Below, in pieces: positions 43,910-53,607 of a stretch of 64,000 bases of DNA (the first letter of the stretch is position 1; each line of letters begins with the position of its first letter). Below the pieces are notes generated by a model. That model was not told the origin of the DNA and did not search any database. It saw only the letters and a program-made list of their open reading frames with translations. A program made the translations under genes and the position numbers. This DNA comes from an uncultured Victivallales bacterium (lineage in GTDB: Bacteria; Verrucomicrobiota; Lentisphaeria; Victivallales; UBA1829): the NCBI GenBank assembly GCA_944390735.1, contig CALXRL010000007.1, forward strand, positions 1 through 64,000. The letters are read 5' to 3'.

Positions 43910-46900
43910 TGCTGATTGCCTTTCGTGAATTTTGTCATTTTTTTCATATAGCTTGGCGTGAGACGGATTTCGCTCGGAACATCGGCGGTAATTCCTTTCA
44001 GCGGACTGTGATGGAACAGGTTGAAGCTGTTCCGGCTGCCGCTGGCATCCGAGAAAATGACTCCCGCGTCGTAATAGAAGGAAGAATTTGCAAGCGGCGG
44101 CAGTTCCGCCAGGGGGAGCGAGAACTCCACCAGGTAGAAGCTGTTTCCGCGTTCCGTCCGGATGACGGCGTCGCGGAGGAGTTCGACTTGATCGACCACC
44201 GTTTTGCCGATCGGGGAGGAGAACTCCGTCGCCGTTCTGCTGTTGTCCCCCGGCCGTTTGTAGCGGTAGAGCACGGCGACGGGTTTCCCGCGCAGGGGGG
44301 CGATCAGCAGCCGGACATCCCCGACCGACGGCTCCTTCCCGTTCGCCGAGGCAAATTCCAGATTGATGGAGTCTCCGGTTTTGAACAGCATTTTCCAGTC
44401 CTCCCCTCTGTTGAGGAAGGGGGTCGGATCGTTGACGCGGAAGCGGCCCCGGAGCCGCGCGCCGTCGATGGCCAGACGGTAGGTGAAGAGCACTTTCCCA
44501 TTGCTGGAAACCTTCTGCTCCGGAACGGCGTTCCAGCCATTCCCCCGGATTTCGGGAAGCCGGAAGGGCGGTTCGATCAGCGCGGCTTTTTTCTTCTGAA
44601 TCTCGCGGATGCGGGAGGCTTCGGCGTTTTTCCGGTCCGCGGCGGAGATCCGGACGGTCTGCGAGAAGCGTTTCAGGCTTTCCAGTCCTTTGATCTCATA
44701 CAGGGAGTGATGGTTTTTCCCGCCGGAAAAATAGATTCTGCCGTCGGCTCCGCGTTCGAATGTTCCGCAGAACGCCTCGTCCATCAGGGAGTAGTGCGAG
44801 AGATCCATCCCCTCCCGGACGTTGGAAATGGAGAGCGGCTCCGCCAGACGCTGATCGGCGAAGAGCGTTCCCAGAAAGATTCCGTCTCCGCTGAACAGAT
44901 ATCGGACGCCCTTGTTTCCGTTCAGCAGAAACACCTTTCCGAAGTTCGGGACAGAGACCTCGCCTTCCACATTGAGGGTATGCTGAATCTCTCCCGGTTC
45001 GGGCAGGGGGCTGTCATGCGAATTGGAGGGATAGGCATTCCGGTAGGTCCAGAGGGTGCGTCCGGTGGTCTGGGAGATGCAGGTCAGGGGCTTCATGTTC
45101 AGGAGAAGCTGTCCGTCGGTCAGCGGCGCCATGGCGTAGAGGTATTCGCCGGGGGCAAGGGTGCGGACCGTGACGGCATCCGTCAGCTGGTAGTCCGGCA
45201 GTCCGCCGCCCGGTTTCCGCTGGAGTTTCCGGATCTCGTTTCCGCTCTGCCAGTAGAGCGTGAGGTCGCGACCCATCCGTGCGCACCACTGGAGCTTGAC
45301 GAACGGACGTTTTTCCAGTTGAATCTCCTCCCACTGCATGTTTCCGTCGTTGTTTCTGTTGACCCAGAGGAAGGTGTGGTCCTTCGGATTTCCCGAGAAG
45401 TTTGCGGGGCGCTCCCGGAAGAGCCCCATGATCGATTCATAGGTTCCGATGGCCGCATGCGGTTTCAGAACCTGATCCTGTTCCAGAACGCCGTACCAGA
45501 TCAGCGGCTGGGACCAGTGACGGTCGTTTGCCAGAAAGGTTCTTCCGTTGAGTTTCAGGGGGCGTTCCGGAAGCATGGTTTTGGTGGTGAGGGCCCGGAC
45601 GAATGCGGGGGTGGTATCCAGATAGACCGCATCCAGTTTCCAGTCGCCCCGGATCCGTTTGAAGATCATGCCTTCGGCATAGTAGGTGTTGACGTCGTCG
45701 GGATCAAGCCAGCTTCCGGCCTCGTAGCGTGCGGGGCCGAGGTAGTCGCGGAGGAATTTTCCGTCGGAACTCCAGACGCTGATGCGTTTGGGCAGGGTCG
45801 AGAATTCGGCAATCCAGAGCTGGTCGCGGGAGTCTGCGGCGACGGCAATCGGAGAATCCAGAATCAGCGGATCGAATTTCCCCGCTTTGCGCGGCACTCC
45901 TCTGCCGATCGTTTTCAGAAGTTTCCCTTTCATGGAAAAGATCTTGACCTGATTGGCGCCCGTGTCGGCAACAAGAATTTTCCCCTTGTGGAAGGAGAAG
46001 TCGCCCGGTTTGACCAGTCCGCGGGAGAGAATCGCTTTTCCTTTCCCGGACGCCGGATCGCATTGGAGAAGCCGGGTGCCGCTGATGACATACCACTGGC
46101 CGTTGTGGAAACGCATGGCGCCGGGGGAGGGGAGGGAGAATGTGCGGATTTTTTTCCCGTCTTTTCCGTAAACGTCGATCCGGTTGAGTCTGGAGTAGGC
46201 AAGATAGAGTTTTCCGTCATTGGCGGCGAACCCGTCGAAGGAGCGGCTTTTCCAGTCTTTCTTCTGCTGCATCTCCCGGGGAACCTCGATGTTCAGGAGC
46301 GATCGGAACTGCTTGGTCACGGGATCCAGCTCCGTGACGAACAGTTTGTTTCCGAGCCATCCACCGCCGGAGGCAACCAGAACTTTTCCGTCCTGTTCGC
46401 GGATGACCCATGCGCCGGAGAGATTCAGCCAGCGGACTCCCCAGAGTTTTCTTCCGTCCTGCGTCAGCTGCATGATGGTGTCGCCGCTTTCGGCAAACGG
46501 AGCGCCGATCCAGAGAGCTCCCCGGATGAATTCCACGGTGCTTGCGGGAACGTGATCCGAGAGCCATCCGCCTTTCCGGTCCGGCGTGACCCATGGAATC
46601 GGATTGGGCATATAGGGGGTGCTGTTGTAGTCTGCGCGGAGAGGGCCGCGCGTGGCACCTTTCAGCTGATATTCGCCTTCGGGAACGACAAGTCCGGATT
46701 CATCCAGTCCGTCCCAGGAGAAGACGAAGCGCTTGCCGTCGGCTTTGCCGGGGGCGAGGTTGCGGACCCGTTCTCCGGTCCGGCTGATCAGGACGGCGGA
46801 AGCGAAGGTCTCGCCGTTCCGGGGAATGGAGAATTGTTTCGAGTAGGGTTTGTCGGACTGCTGCTTCAGTCCGGGATTCTCTCCGGGGTCCGCGAGAACG

Positions 46901-47856
46901 AGGATCTCGCTGATTGCGGCAATGTCTTTCTGCGGAGTCAATTCGAACACCAGTTTCCGGACCTTGAGTTCAGGCCTCGGATTCCGGAGCAGATAGAAGA
47001 ATTTTCCCTTGAACTGTTCTTTTTTGAGACCGTCGAGCGTTCCGATCTCCACGGTTCCCTTTTCGGTTTCCGCCGAGACCTTCACGGTTTTGGGAATCAG
47101 ATCATACGCTCGTCCGGCAAAATAGAGCACTGTTTCCCGGACCGTCGCGGGGCGGGGGAAGATCAGTTCCGCTCGGACGGTCTTCCCGGCGGAGAGCTTT
47201 TCACTGCGCCAGAAATGCCAGGTGGAGTTGTCATTGAGTCCGTTTGCGGAGATTCTCGGCGCGTCCGCCTTCTTCGGCAGGGAGATTCCGGAAACCTGGG
47301 GCCGGGCGAACGGAGCGATGTTGACGCGCCGTTCCGGCATCGCATAGAGTCCGTGCAGAGAGAACTGATAGGCTTTCAGCGGCGCGGTCAGCTCTTTCCG
47401 GCTACCCCAGTTGTTGATGAGAACGGGTTCCAGCTTCGTGCTTCTGAGCGTCAGAACGCCGATCTCCTTCCCGACGGGGAGCGTGATGATTCCGGCGGGC
47501 GGGGCGGAAAATCCATCGATGGTGAAGTGCGTGTCGGTGGTATCGGCGGCAAACGCGAGAATGGTTCCCGGTTTGACGGTGCCGTTGAACTGAACGGTCA
47601 AAGTCTGCGGCGCGTCGGAGGGAACGGGTTTGGTCCGCCAGGTTTCATAATAGGGGATGGGAACGCCGGTGCAGAAGGTGTTGCGCCATCTTCCATCGCG
47701 GTCCTGCGTTTGGAACATGGCGGGAGATTCTCCGCTTTTCGCGGTATTGATTTTCCCCGAGCGGAGCCACTGGAGAAACAGATTCTGAAAGGGCTCCTCC
47801 GCGGAAAGCGCGGAACAGAGTGCGGAGCAGAAAAGAAACAGCAGCGTCTTGTTCAT
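43906..47856 (-). CDS. Giant secreted propeller protein with discoidin-like and DOMON-like domains
   Basis: 1316 aa with a signal peptide (cleavage near 19, LSA). About 185-330 is discoidin/F5-8-like (NIAPFARPQVSG, NSTWHFWRSEKLSAG, ISEILVL). A FlgD-like segment follows (FSWDGLDESGLVVPEGEY), then an NHL-type propeller (GFAANDGKLYLAYS, FHKGKILVADTGANQVKIF), an EF-hand-like loop (VNRNNDGNMQWEE) and a C-terminal CBM9/DOMON-like domain ending DVPSEIRLTPSYM. The start is the ATG at 47854-47856 with AGGA upstream, not the ATG at 47889. It is the third gene of operon 2. Function is unknown; polysaccharide binding, lyase or surface display are possible. Confidence 0.82.
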   Translation of the reverse strand: MNKTLLFLFCSALCSALSAEEPFQNLFLQWLRSGKINTAKSGESPAMFQTQDRDGRWRNTFCTGVPIPYYETWRTKPVPSDAPQTLTVQFNGTVKPGTILAFAADTTDTHFTIDGFSAPPAGIITLPVGKEIGVLTLRSTKLEPVLINNWGSRKELTAPLKAYQFSLHGLYAMPERRVNIAPFARPQVSGISLPKKADAPRISANGLNDNSTWHFWRSEKLSAGKTVRAELIFPRPATVRETVLYFAGRAYDLIPKTVKVSAETEKGTVEIGTLDGLKKEQFKGKFFYLLRNPRPELKVRKLVFELTPQKDIAAISEILVLADPGENPGLKQQSDKPYSKQFSIPRNGETFASAVLISRTGERVRNLAPGKADGKRFVFSWDGLDESGLVVPEGEYQLKGATRGPLRADYNSTPYMPNPIPWVTPDRKGGWLSDHVPASTVEFIRGALWIGAPFAESGDTIMQLTQDGRKLWGVRWLNLSGAWVIREQDGKVLVASGGGWLGNKLFVTELDPVTKQFRSLLNIEVPREMQQKKDWKSRSFDGFAANDGKLYLAYSRLNRIDVYGKDGKKIRTFSLPSPGAMRFHNGQWYVISGTRLLQCDPASGKGKAILSRGLVKPGDFSFHKGKILVADTGANQVKIFSMKGKLLKTIGRGVPRKAGKFDPLILDSPIAVAADSRDQLWIAEFSTLPKRISVWSSDGKFLRDYLGPARYEAGSWLDPDDVNTYYAEGMIFKRIRGDWKLDAVYLDTTPAFVRALTTKTMLPERPLKLNGRTFLANDRHWSQPLIWYGVLEQDQVLKPHAAIGTYESIMGLFRERPANFSGNPKDHTFLWVNRNNDGNMQWEEIQLEKRPFVKLQWCARMGRDLTLYWQSGNEIRKLQRKPGGGLPDYQLTDAVTVRTLAPGEYLYAMAPLTDGQLLLNMKPLTCISQTTGRTLWTYRNAYPSNSHDSPLPEPGEIQHTLNVEGEVSVPNFGKVFLLNGNKGVRYLFSGDGIFLGTLFADQRLAEPLSISNVREGMDLSHYSLMDEAFCGTFERGADGRIYFSGGKNHHSLYEIKGLESLKRFSQTVRISAADRKNAEASRIREIQKKKAALIEPPFRLPEIRGNGWNAVPEQKVSSNGKVLFTYRLAIDGARLRGRFRVNDPTPFLNRGEDWKMLFKTGDSINLEFASANGKEPSVGDVRLLIAPLRGKPVAVLYRYKRPGDNSRTATEFSSPIGKTVVDQVELLRDAVIRTERGNSFYLVEFSLPLAELPPLANSSFYYDAGVIFSDASGSRNSFNLFHHSPLKGITADVPSEIRLTPSYMKKMTKFTKGNQQ

Positions 47857-47892
47857 AAAGAGATTTCCTTGTGCATGACTTGGCGGCAAAGG

Positions 47893-48678
47893 TTATTTCG
47901 CCAGGGCTATGTAGTTGTTCTGGGACCAGTTCGGCGTATAGATTTTCGAAGCCTTCTGAAGGTACTGCGATTCATTGGAGTCCTGCGGCGGCCGGCCGGT
48001 GATGGTTTTCCGGTGAATCGCATGACCGTCTGCGAAGACGCTGGTGACTCCGGCCCATTCGTGCGCTCCTCCGAGCTGATCCATGGGGCTCCAGGTGGGA
48101 CCGCAGTAGGAGGGATACACGGAGACGGGAACAAACATGACGTCCGCCGCCAGAACCCGTTCGGAAAACGCTTTGGCGGGTCCTCCGGATTTCTCCCGCA
48201 TTGCCGACGGCAGAAGCCGGTCGAGCGAATAGTAACTGTAGGCATTGAGCCAGGTGCCGGTATAGTGTCCCTCGGCATCCCCGGCCGGATAGACCGGCGG
48301 ACGCACACTGGCTACAATGTAATAGCCCATATGCGTTGTGGATTTTCCAAGAGCTCCTTCCAGAGTGGGACAGCGGAGCATCTTGCTTCCGTTGGAGGCA
48401 TAGGCCGTGATCGGTTTATCGGCATCCGTATCCCAGAGAAAGCCGGGAAATCCCTTGCGATACCATCCCTGACGCGGATGATTGCTGACCGGCATGTAAT
48501 CCTGATTGTCTCCCGCGTAAGAGATCATGGACGATCCCAGCTGCCGTATGTTGCTCAGGCAGGATGCCACCATTCCCTTGCTCCGCGCACTGCGGAGCGC
48601 CGGCAGCAGAAGCGAGGCAAGGATGGCGATGATGGCGATTACGACAAGGAGCTCTATCAGTGTGAAAATCTTCTTCAT
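47893..48678 (-). CDS. Pseudopilin-like protein with prepilin N-terminus
   Basis: 261 aa, the second protein of this type in the window. MKKI precedes [33 protein letters not shown] follows. The C-terminal part holds [18 protein letters not shown], the H-X9-DG motif. Processing by a prepilin peptidase and insertion in the inner membrane or a pseudopilus are expected. It overlaps the upstream regulator by 4 bases (ATGA) and lies 36 bases before the 1316-aa gene, repeating the arrangement of operon 1. Outside the N-terminal helix the two pseudopilins differ strongly, so they are not a recent duplication. Confidence 0.88.
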   Translation of the reverse strand: MKKIFTLIELLVVIAIIAILASLLLPALRSARSKGMVASCLSNIRQLGSSMISYAGDNQDYMPVSNHPRQGWYRKGFPGFLWDTDADKPITAYASNGSKMLRCPTLEGALGKSTTHMGYYIVASVRPPVYPAGDAEGHYTGTWLNAYSYYSLDRLLPSAMREKSGGPAKAFSERVLAADVMFVPVSVYPSYCGPTWSPMDQLGGAHEWAGVTSVFADGHAIHRKTITGRPPQDSNESQYLQKASKIYTPNWSQNNYIALAK

Positions 48679-49799
48679 CTTGTTCCTTCTTTCTTGGTTG
48701 TATGCTGATCCATGGAAAAATCTTCAATGGGTTTGAGACTCTGTGGGAGAGGCTCCTTCAGGTTCCTGCGGAATTCCCGCATGGCACGGATGCTTCTGGC
48801 AAACATGTCCGCGAGATCAAAACCGAAGAATTTGACCGGGAAGTCATAGTCCGTCAGTCTGGGAAAGTTCACCTGCGAGACGAGTTTCACTTTTTTTTCC
48901 GCATCCGCTCCGAAACGTTCCCGGAGAATGTCGATGACATGCGGCAGAAAGTTGTCGTCTCCGATATAGAGTCCTTCCGGCATTCTCCGGTTGTCCGGCG
49001 AGAAGAGCAGGTGCATCAGCGGACGGACCTGAAACGGTGAAACCGCGCTGAGTTCCAGTACATTTCCCGGCGGAGCCTCCAGTCCGAACTCCTCCGCCTC
49101 CTTCCGGAAGGCCCTGCAGTGTTCCAGACTCGACTTTTCGCCTGCGAGCACCGCCGCGATCCGGCGGCAGCCGCTCTTGGAGAAATAGCGCAGAACCTCA
49201 GTGAGAACGCTGTCGGTGTCCAGATCAATGGTCGGCAGTCCCGGGAACGAGGCTTCCGGACGCCCGATCGCCATTTTCGGAAGCGTGTTGCGGACGATCG
49301 GCGTTCCCGCCAGCGAATTCGGAATGGTGGCGAAGAACAGCCCCGCAAACAGACTGTTTTCGATTCCATACAGAAGCCGCTGATAATCCTCGGCATTTTT
49401 GGTCAGGCCCAGAACAAAGAAGCAGTCCACATCGATTTTCAGCTCCCCGGCCACCTTGTCGAGCGCCTTTACCAGAACCTGCGAAAAGACGCTTTCCAGT
49501 TTCCGCGATCCGTAGAGAAGAACTCCATACCGCGAGAGGTGCGGCTGGCGGAGACTGACCCGCGTGCCGATCCGTTTTTCGGAGATCAGAACTTTGTCGT
49601 CGATCAGAATCCGGAACGAGCGCTGCACGGTCAGGGGGGCCGCATCGAATTTCTGTTCAAACCAGGTCCGGGGCGGCAGTTTTTCGCCCGGCTTCCACGC
49701 GCCGCTGAGCACCTGACCGCGGATGTAGGAGAGAATCTCCTCCCGCTTGACCGGATCGCGTCCTTTGGCTTTGTTTGTCGGTAAGACCATTTGCGTCAT
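48675..49799 (-). CDS. GntR-type regulator with periplasmic-binding-protein ligand domain
   Basis: 374 aa. A winged helix at about 15-85 ([24 protein letters not shown], here split as [12 protein letters not shown] and [22 protein letters not shown]) is joined to a LacI/PBP sensor (about 88-350: [49 protein letters not shown]). It is the same architecture as the operon 1 regulator. The first ATG (49799) is used; a second ATG three codons on is possible, and neither has a clear ribosome site. It is first in operon 2 and is expected to repress the promoter at 49826-49867. Confidence 0.84.
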   Translation of the reverse strand: MTQMVLPTNKAKGRDPVKREEILSYIRGQVLSGAWKPGEKLPPRTWFEQKFDAAPLTVQRSFRILIDDKVLISEKRIGTRVSLRQPHLSRYGVLLYGSRKLESVFSQVLVKALDKVAGELKIDVDCFFVLGLTKNAEDYQRLLYGIENSLFAGLFFATIPNSLAGTPIVRNTLPKMAIGRPEASFPGLPTIDLDTDSVLTEVLRYFSKSGCRRIAAVLAGEKSSLEHCRAFRKEAEEFGLEAPPGNVLELSAVSPFQVRPLMHLLFSPDNRRMPEGLYIGDDNFLPHVIDILRERFGADAEKKVKLVSQVNFPRLTDYDFPVKFFGFDLADMFARSIRAMREFRRNLKEPLPQSLKPIEDFSMDQHTTKKEGTR

Positions 49800-49825
49800 C
49801 CCCAGAGGGTTGGTTCTTTTTTTTC

Positions 49826-49867
49826 TATTACACTATATATTATATCAAAAAATGTAATATATGTCAA
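49826..49867 (-). promoter_or_regulatory. Operon 2 promoter with flanking inverted repeat
   Basis: Minus strand: TTGACA (49862-49867), 17 bases ending in TGA, TATAAT (49839-49844), so consensus -35, consensus -10 and extended -10 together. TATTACA (49826-49832) and TGTAATA (49853-49859) form an inverted repeat with a 20-base centre that brackets the -10. A very strong promoter that would need repression is inferred. Confidence 0.8.
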
Positions 49868-50030
49868 GAGGGGGAACCGGAAAAAGAAAGAAAAAAAATG
49901 GTGAGCGGTGCCTGGGCGCTGTTTTCCGCATCTTGCGGAAGGCGGAGGGAAAGAGCCGGTTCGGACCGGATGAGAGGGACGGATCGGGAGAAAAATGGGC
50001 GAGGGGGCGGAACTTTTCCGATTCGGCTCC

Positions 50031-50058
50031 TTGCATTTTTCGGATCCTGTTTTAAATT
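50031..50058 (+). promoter_or_regulatory. Candidate promoter of the divergent regulator gene
   Basis: TTGCAT (50031-50036), 16 bases, TAAATT (50053-50058), 37 bases before the start. Matches are moderate. The rest of the 49868-50030 gap shows no gene. Confidence 0.4.
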
Positions 50059-50094
50059 ATGATGTTTTTTTTGATTGAAAAAAGAGGTTTGTCC

Positions 50095-51126
50095 ATGGCG
50101 AATGTTCCGTCCTACATGCACATCCGCAAATATATTATTGATATGGTCTTTGAACACAAGGACAGCGATGTCCGGATTGCTTCGGAGCGGGAGCTTTCCG
50201 CCCGTTTCAAGGTCAGCCGGACCACGGTCCGGAATGCTCTTCGCGACCTGGTGAACGACGGCTGCATCTACAATCGTCCCGGCCGCGGAATGTTCATCCG
50301 GGCGACCAACCGGCGCAACGACTCCTTTTCTCTTCTGAAGTCCTACAAGATCATTCTTCTGCTGGACACGGGAAAATACTCCTCGATCGACGGATTCTCC
50401 ATGAAGCTTCTGAGTGGAATTTTTCATGTGTTTGCCTCGCTTCCGGTGAAGGTTCAGATTGTGAATGTGGTCGGGGACGACATGGTTTCCGAGCTGACGG
50501 TGAACCGTCCGGACGGCATCATCTGGATTCGTCCGTCGCACTCGGTCCTTCCGGTTCTGAAGAAGCTTCGGCGCGAGGTGCCGGTCTATACGATCGGCGA
50601 CGTCGTGAGGGGAAATGCCTGCAACATCACGCTGGACTACGTGCTTGCGGGGCGTCTGCTTGCGGCCTATTTTCTGGATGCGGGCAGACGGAATGTGATC
50701 TTTTCCGGCTATGAGAGCAGCGGCGTGCGGCGGGAGGTCTTCCGGGGATGGTCCCGGGAGTTCGCTGCGCGGGGAATTGATTTTCCCAGAAAGTTCCGGA
50801 TCGACACCTCGGAGGACATCACGGAGAAAATCCGTCTTCTGTTCGAGAAGCATCCCGTGGACGGTCTGTTTTCGTTTGGAACGGAGACTGCGGCGGGGGA
50901 CCGCGCTCTTTCTCTGCTGCCGGAGGCGGAGGCGAAGCGCTGTCTGTTCGTCACGGACGACACGCCGTTTGCGTGCTGCGGTGTGCGGCACCGTCCGGAG
51001 GCCGAAGTGGTGCTTTCGCCGCTGCGGACCGCGGAACTCTGCGCGGAAAACCTCTACCGGATTCTGACGGATCCGGCGTTTGTTCCCCGGGAAGTGATTC
51101 TGAAACCGGAGATCGTGAAGCGATGA
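50095..51126 (+). CDS. GntR-type regulator with periplasmic-binding-protein ligand domain
   Basis: 343 aa from the ATG at 50095 (AGAGG about 7 bases upstream; a longer frame from 50059 is less likely). Winged helix about 5-75 (ASERELSARFKVSRTTVRNALRDLVNDG, split as ASERELSARF and VSRTTVRNALRDL), PBP-type sensor about 85-335 (YKIILLLDTGKYSS, VPVYTIGDVVRGNACNITLDY, AGRRNVIFSGYESSG, CLFVTDDTPFACCG). It is the third regulator of this class and is divergent from operon 2, with 295 bases between starts. It may act on operon 2, on itself or elsewhere. It is followed 99 bases later by the LprI-like gene. Confidence 0.86.
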   Translation: MANVPSYMHIRKYIIDMVFEHKDSDVRIASERELSARFKVSRTTVRNALRDLVNDGCIYNRPGRGMFIRATNRRNDSFSLLKSYKIILLLDTGKYSSIDGFSMKLLSGIFHVFASLPVKVQIVNVVGDDMVSELTVNRPDGIIWIRPSHSVLPVLKKLRREVPVYTIGDVVRGNACNITLDYVLAGRLLAAYFLDAGRRNVIFSGYESSGVRREVFRGWSREFAARGIDFPRKFRIDTSEDITEKIRLLFEKHPVDGLFSFGTETAAGDRALSLLPEAEAKRCLFVTDDTPFACCGVRHRPEAEVVLSPLRTAELCAENLYRILTDPAFVPREVILKPEIVKR

Positions 51127-51225
51127 GTTTCAGCTCCGTTTCTTTGCCGCAACCGAAAAAGTGACTGCGTCCGCGCCGGAGAGGTCGCCGCGGATCGGAA
51201 AAAAATCGAAGGGAGAGACTGGTCG

Positions 51226-52041
51226 ATGAACCGGAAAACCTGGATTGGAATTGGCGCTGCGTGCGGAGTCGGTCTTTTTGCCGCCGGAATGCTGCTTGGC
51301 GCGGCACTGCCGGAGAAGCAGGAGAAAATCCCGGAGCAGACGCTTCTGTTTGATGCGGAATCCTGCCGCCGAGGCGCGGACTACATGGACGAAATGCTTC
51401 AGCGCGTCCGGACTCAGACCGATATGAATCTCTGCGCCGCGGCCGGAACGACTCTGCGTCAGGCGGAACTGTATGCGTTCCTCCGCGATGCGCTTGCCCG
51501 GCTGCCCGAACCGCAGCGGAAGAAGGCGCAGATGGAGCAGACCGCATGGGAGGAGGAGTATCGCCGGAGATTGCAGGAGCCGTCGGATTACGAGGGAAAC
51601 GCGCTGGCGTCGTTTGATCTTTCCGTGCGGGCGGGAACGCTGCTGTACGATCGGCTGCGCTATTTGCGCGCGCCGGCGGAGGCGCGGGAGGCGTATGAAA
51701 AGATGAAGAATCTGACCTTCACCGATATGGATCGGATCGAACGGCGTCTGGAAAACGGGCTCTTCCGTGGGGAGCTGCGGAACGGGGAACGCGACCTTTT
51801 CAAACTCTCGCCGGAACTCTGCGCCGCGTCGGGGGATCTGCTGGCCGGGGAGATCGTTTGCAGTCCCGCCGGGAAACGGCCCTACTGGATGGTGGTGGTC
51901 TGGAAGGACGGCCGCGTGAAGGAGAAGATCGCGGTCGGAAGGGACAAGCACATTGAATCCATCGGAATCGCCGACGGCCGTCTGCGGATTGATCATACGG
52001 ACATCCGCGGGAAGCGCGGAACGCTCCAGGTCGCGCTGTAA
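51226..52041 (+). CDS. Membrane-anchored LprI-like protein
   Basis: 271 aa. An uncleaved signal anchor (about 5-28, WIGIGAACGVGLFAAGMLLG) precedes an LprI/DUF1311-like helical pair (about 55-140: TQTDMNLCAAAGTTLRQAEL, ARLPEPQRKKAQMEQTAWEEE, RLRYLRA). This family includes lysozyme inhibitors, with a Cys pair framing the helices (C48, C69 here). The C-terminal third (about 180-271) is beta-rich and unassigned. GGAGAG precedes the ATG by 8 bases. It may sit in the periplasm; a role in envelope protection is possible but only inferred from the family. Confidence 0.65.
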   Translation: MNRKTWIGIGAACGVGLFAAGMLLGAALPEKQEKIPEQTLLFDAESCRRGADYMDEMLQRVRTQTDMNLCAAAGTTLRQAELYAFLRDALARLPEPQRKKAQMEQTAWEEEYRRRLQEPSDYEGNALASFDLSVRAGTLLYDRLRYLRAPAEAREAYEKMKNLTFTDMDRIERRLENGLFRGELRNGERDLFKLSPELCAASGDLLAGEIVCSPAGKRPYWMVVVWKDGRVKEKIAVGRDKHIESIGIADGRLRIDHTDIRGKRGTLQVAL

Positions 52042-52092
52042 GGCCTCCCGCCGGAGGACGAAGGGGCGCGGCGGGGAATGGTTTTTTGCTGA

Positions 52093-53490
<1,398 letters not shown>

Positions 53491-53504
53491 GTTCCCGGCC
53501 GGAG

Positions 53505-53535
53505 GGCTTCCCGGCGGAGAGTCCGCGGGGAAGCC
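53505..53535. other. Strong hairpin between purA and rodA
   Basis: GGCTTCCC (53505-53512) pairs with GGGAAGCC (53528-53535), and inside them GCGGA (53514-53518) with TCCGC (53522-53526) around a GAG loop. No T-tract follows, so it is not a standard terminator; it may stabilise the purA transcript or act as a processing site. Confidence 0.5.
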
Positions 53536-53607
53536 GCCGGACAATGGATTCGGAGAGAATGTCCGCCGCCGGAAGAATGGATCAGAAGTGGAAGAGGTGG
53601 AGCGACA

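Noticed and set aside
43909..48708. 1599-codon plus-strand open frame
   Set aside because: It is in exact antisense register with two clear minus-strand genes (signal peptide, prepilin motif), has no ribosome site or recognisable domain, and is explained by codon bias.
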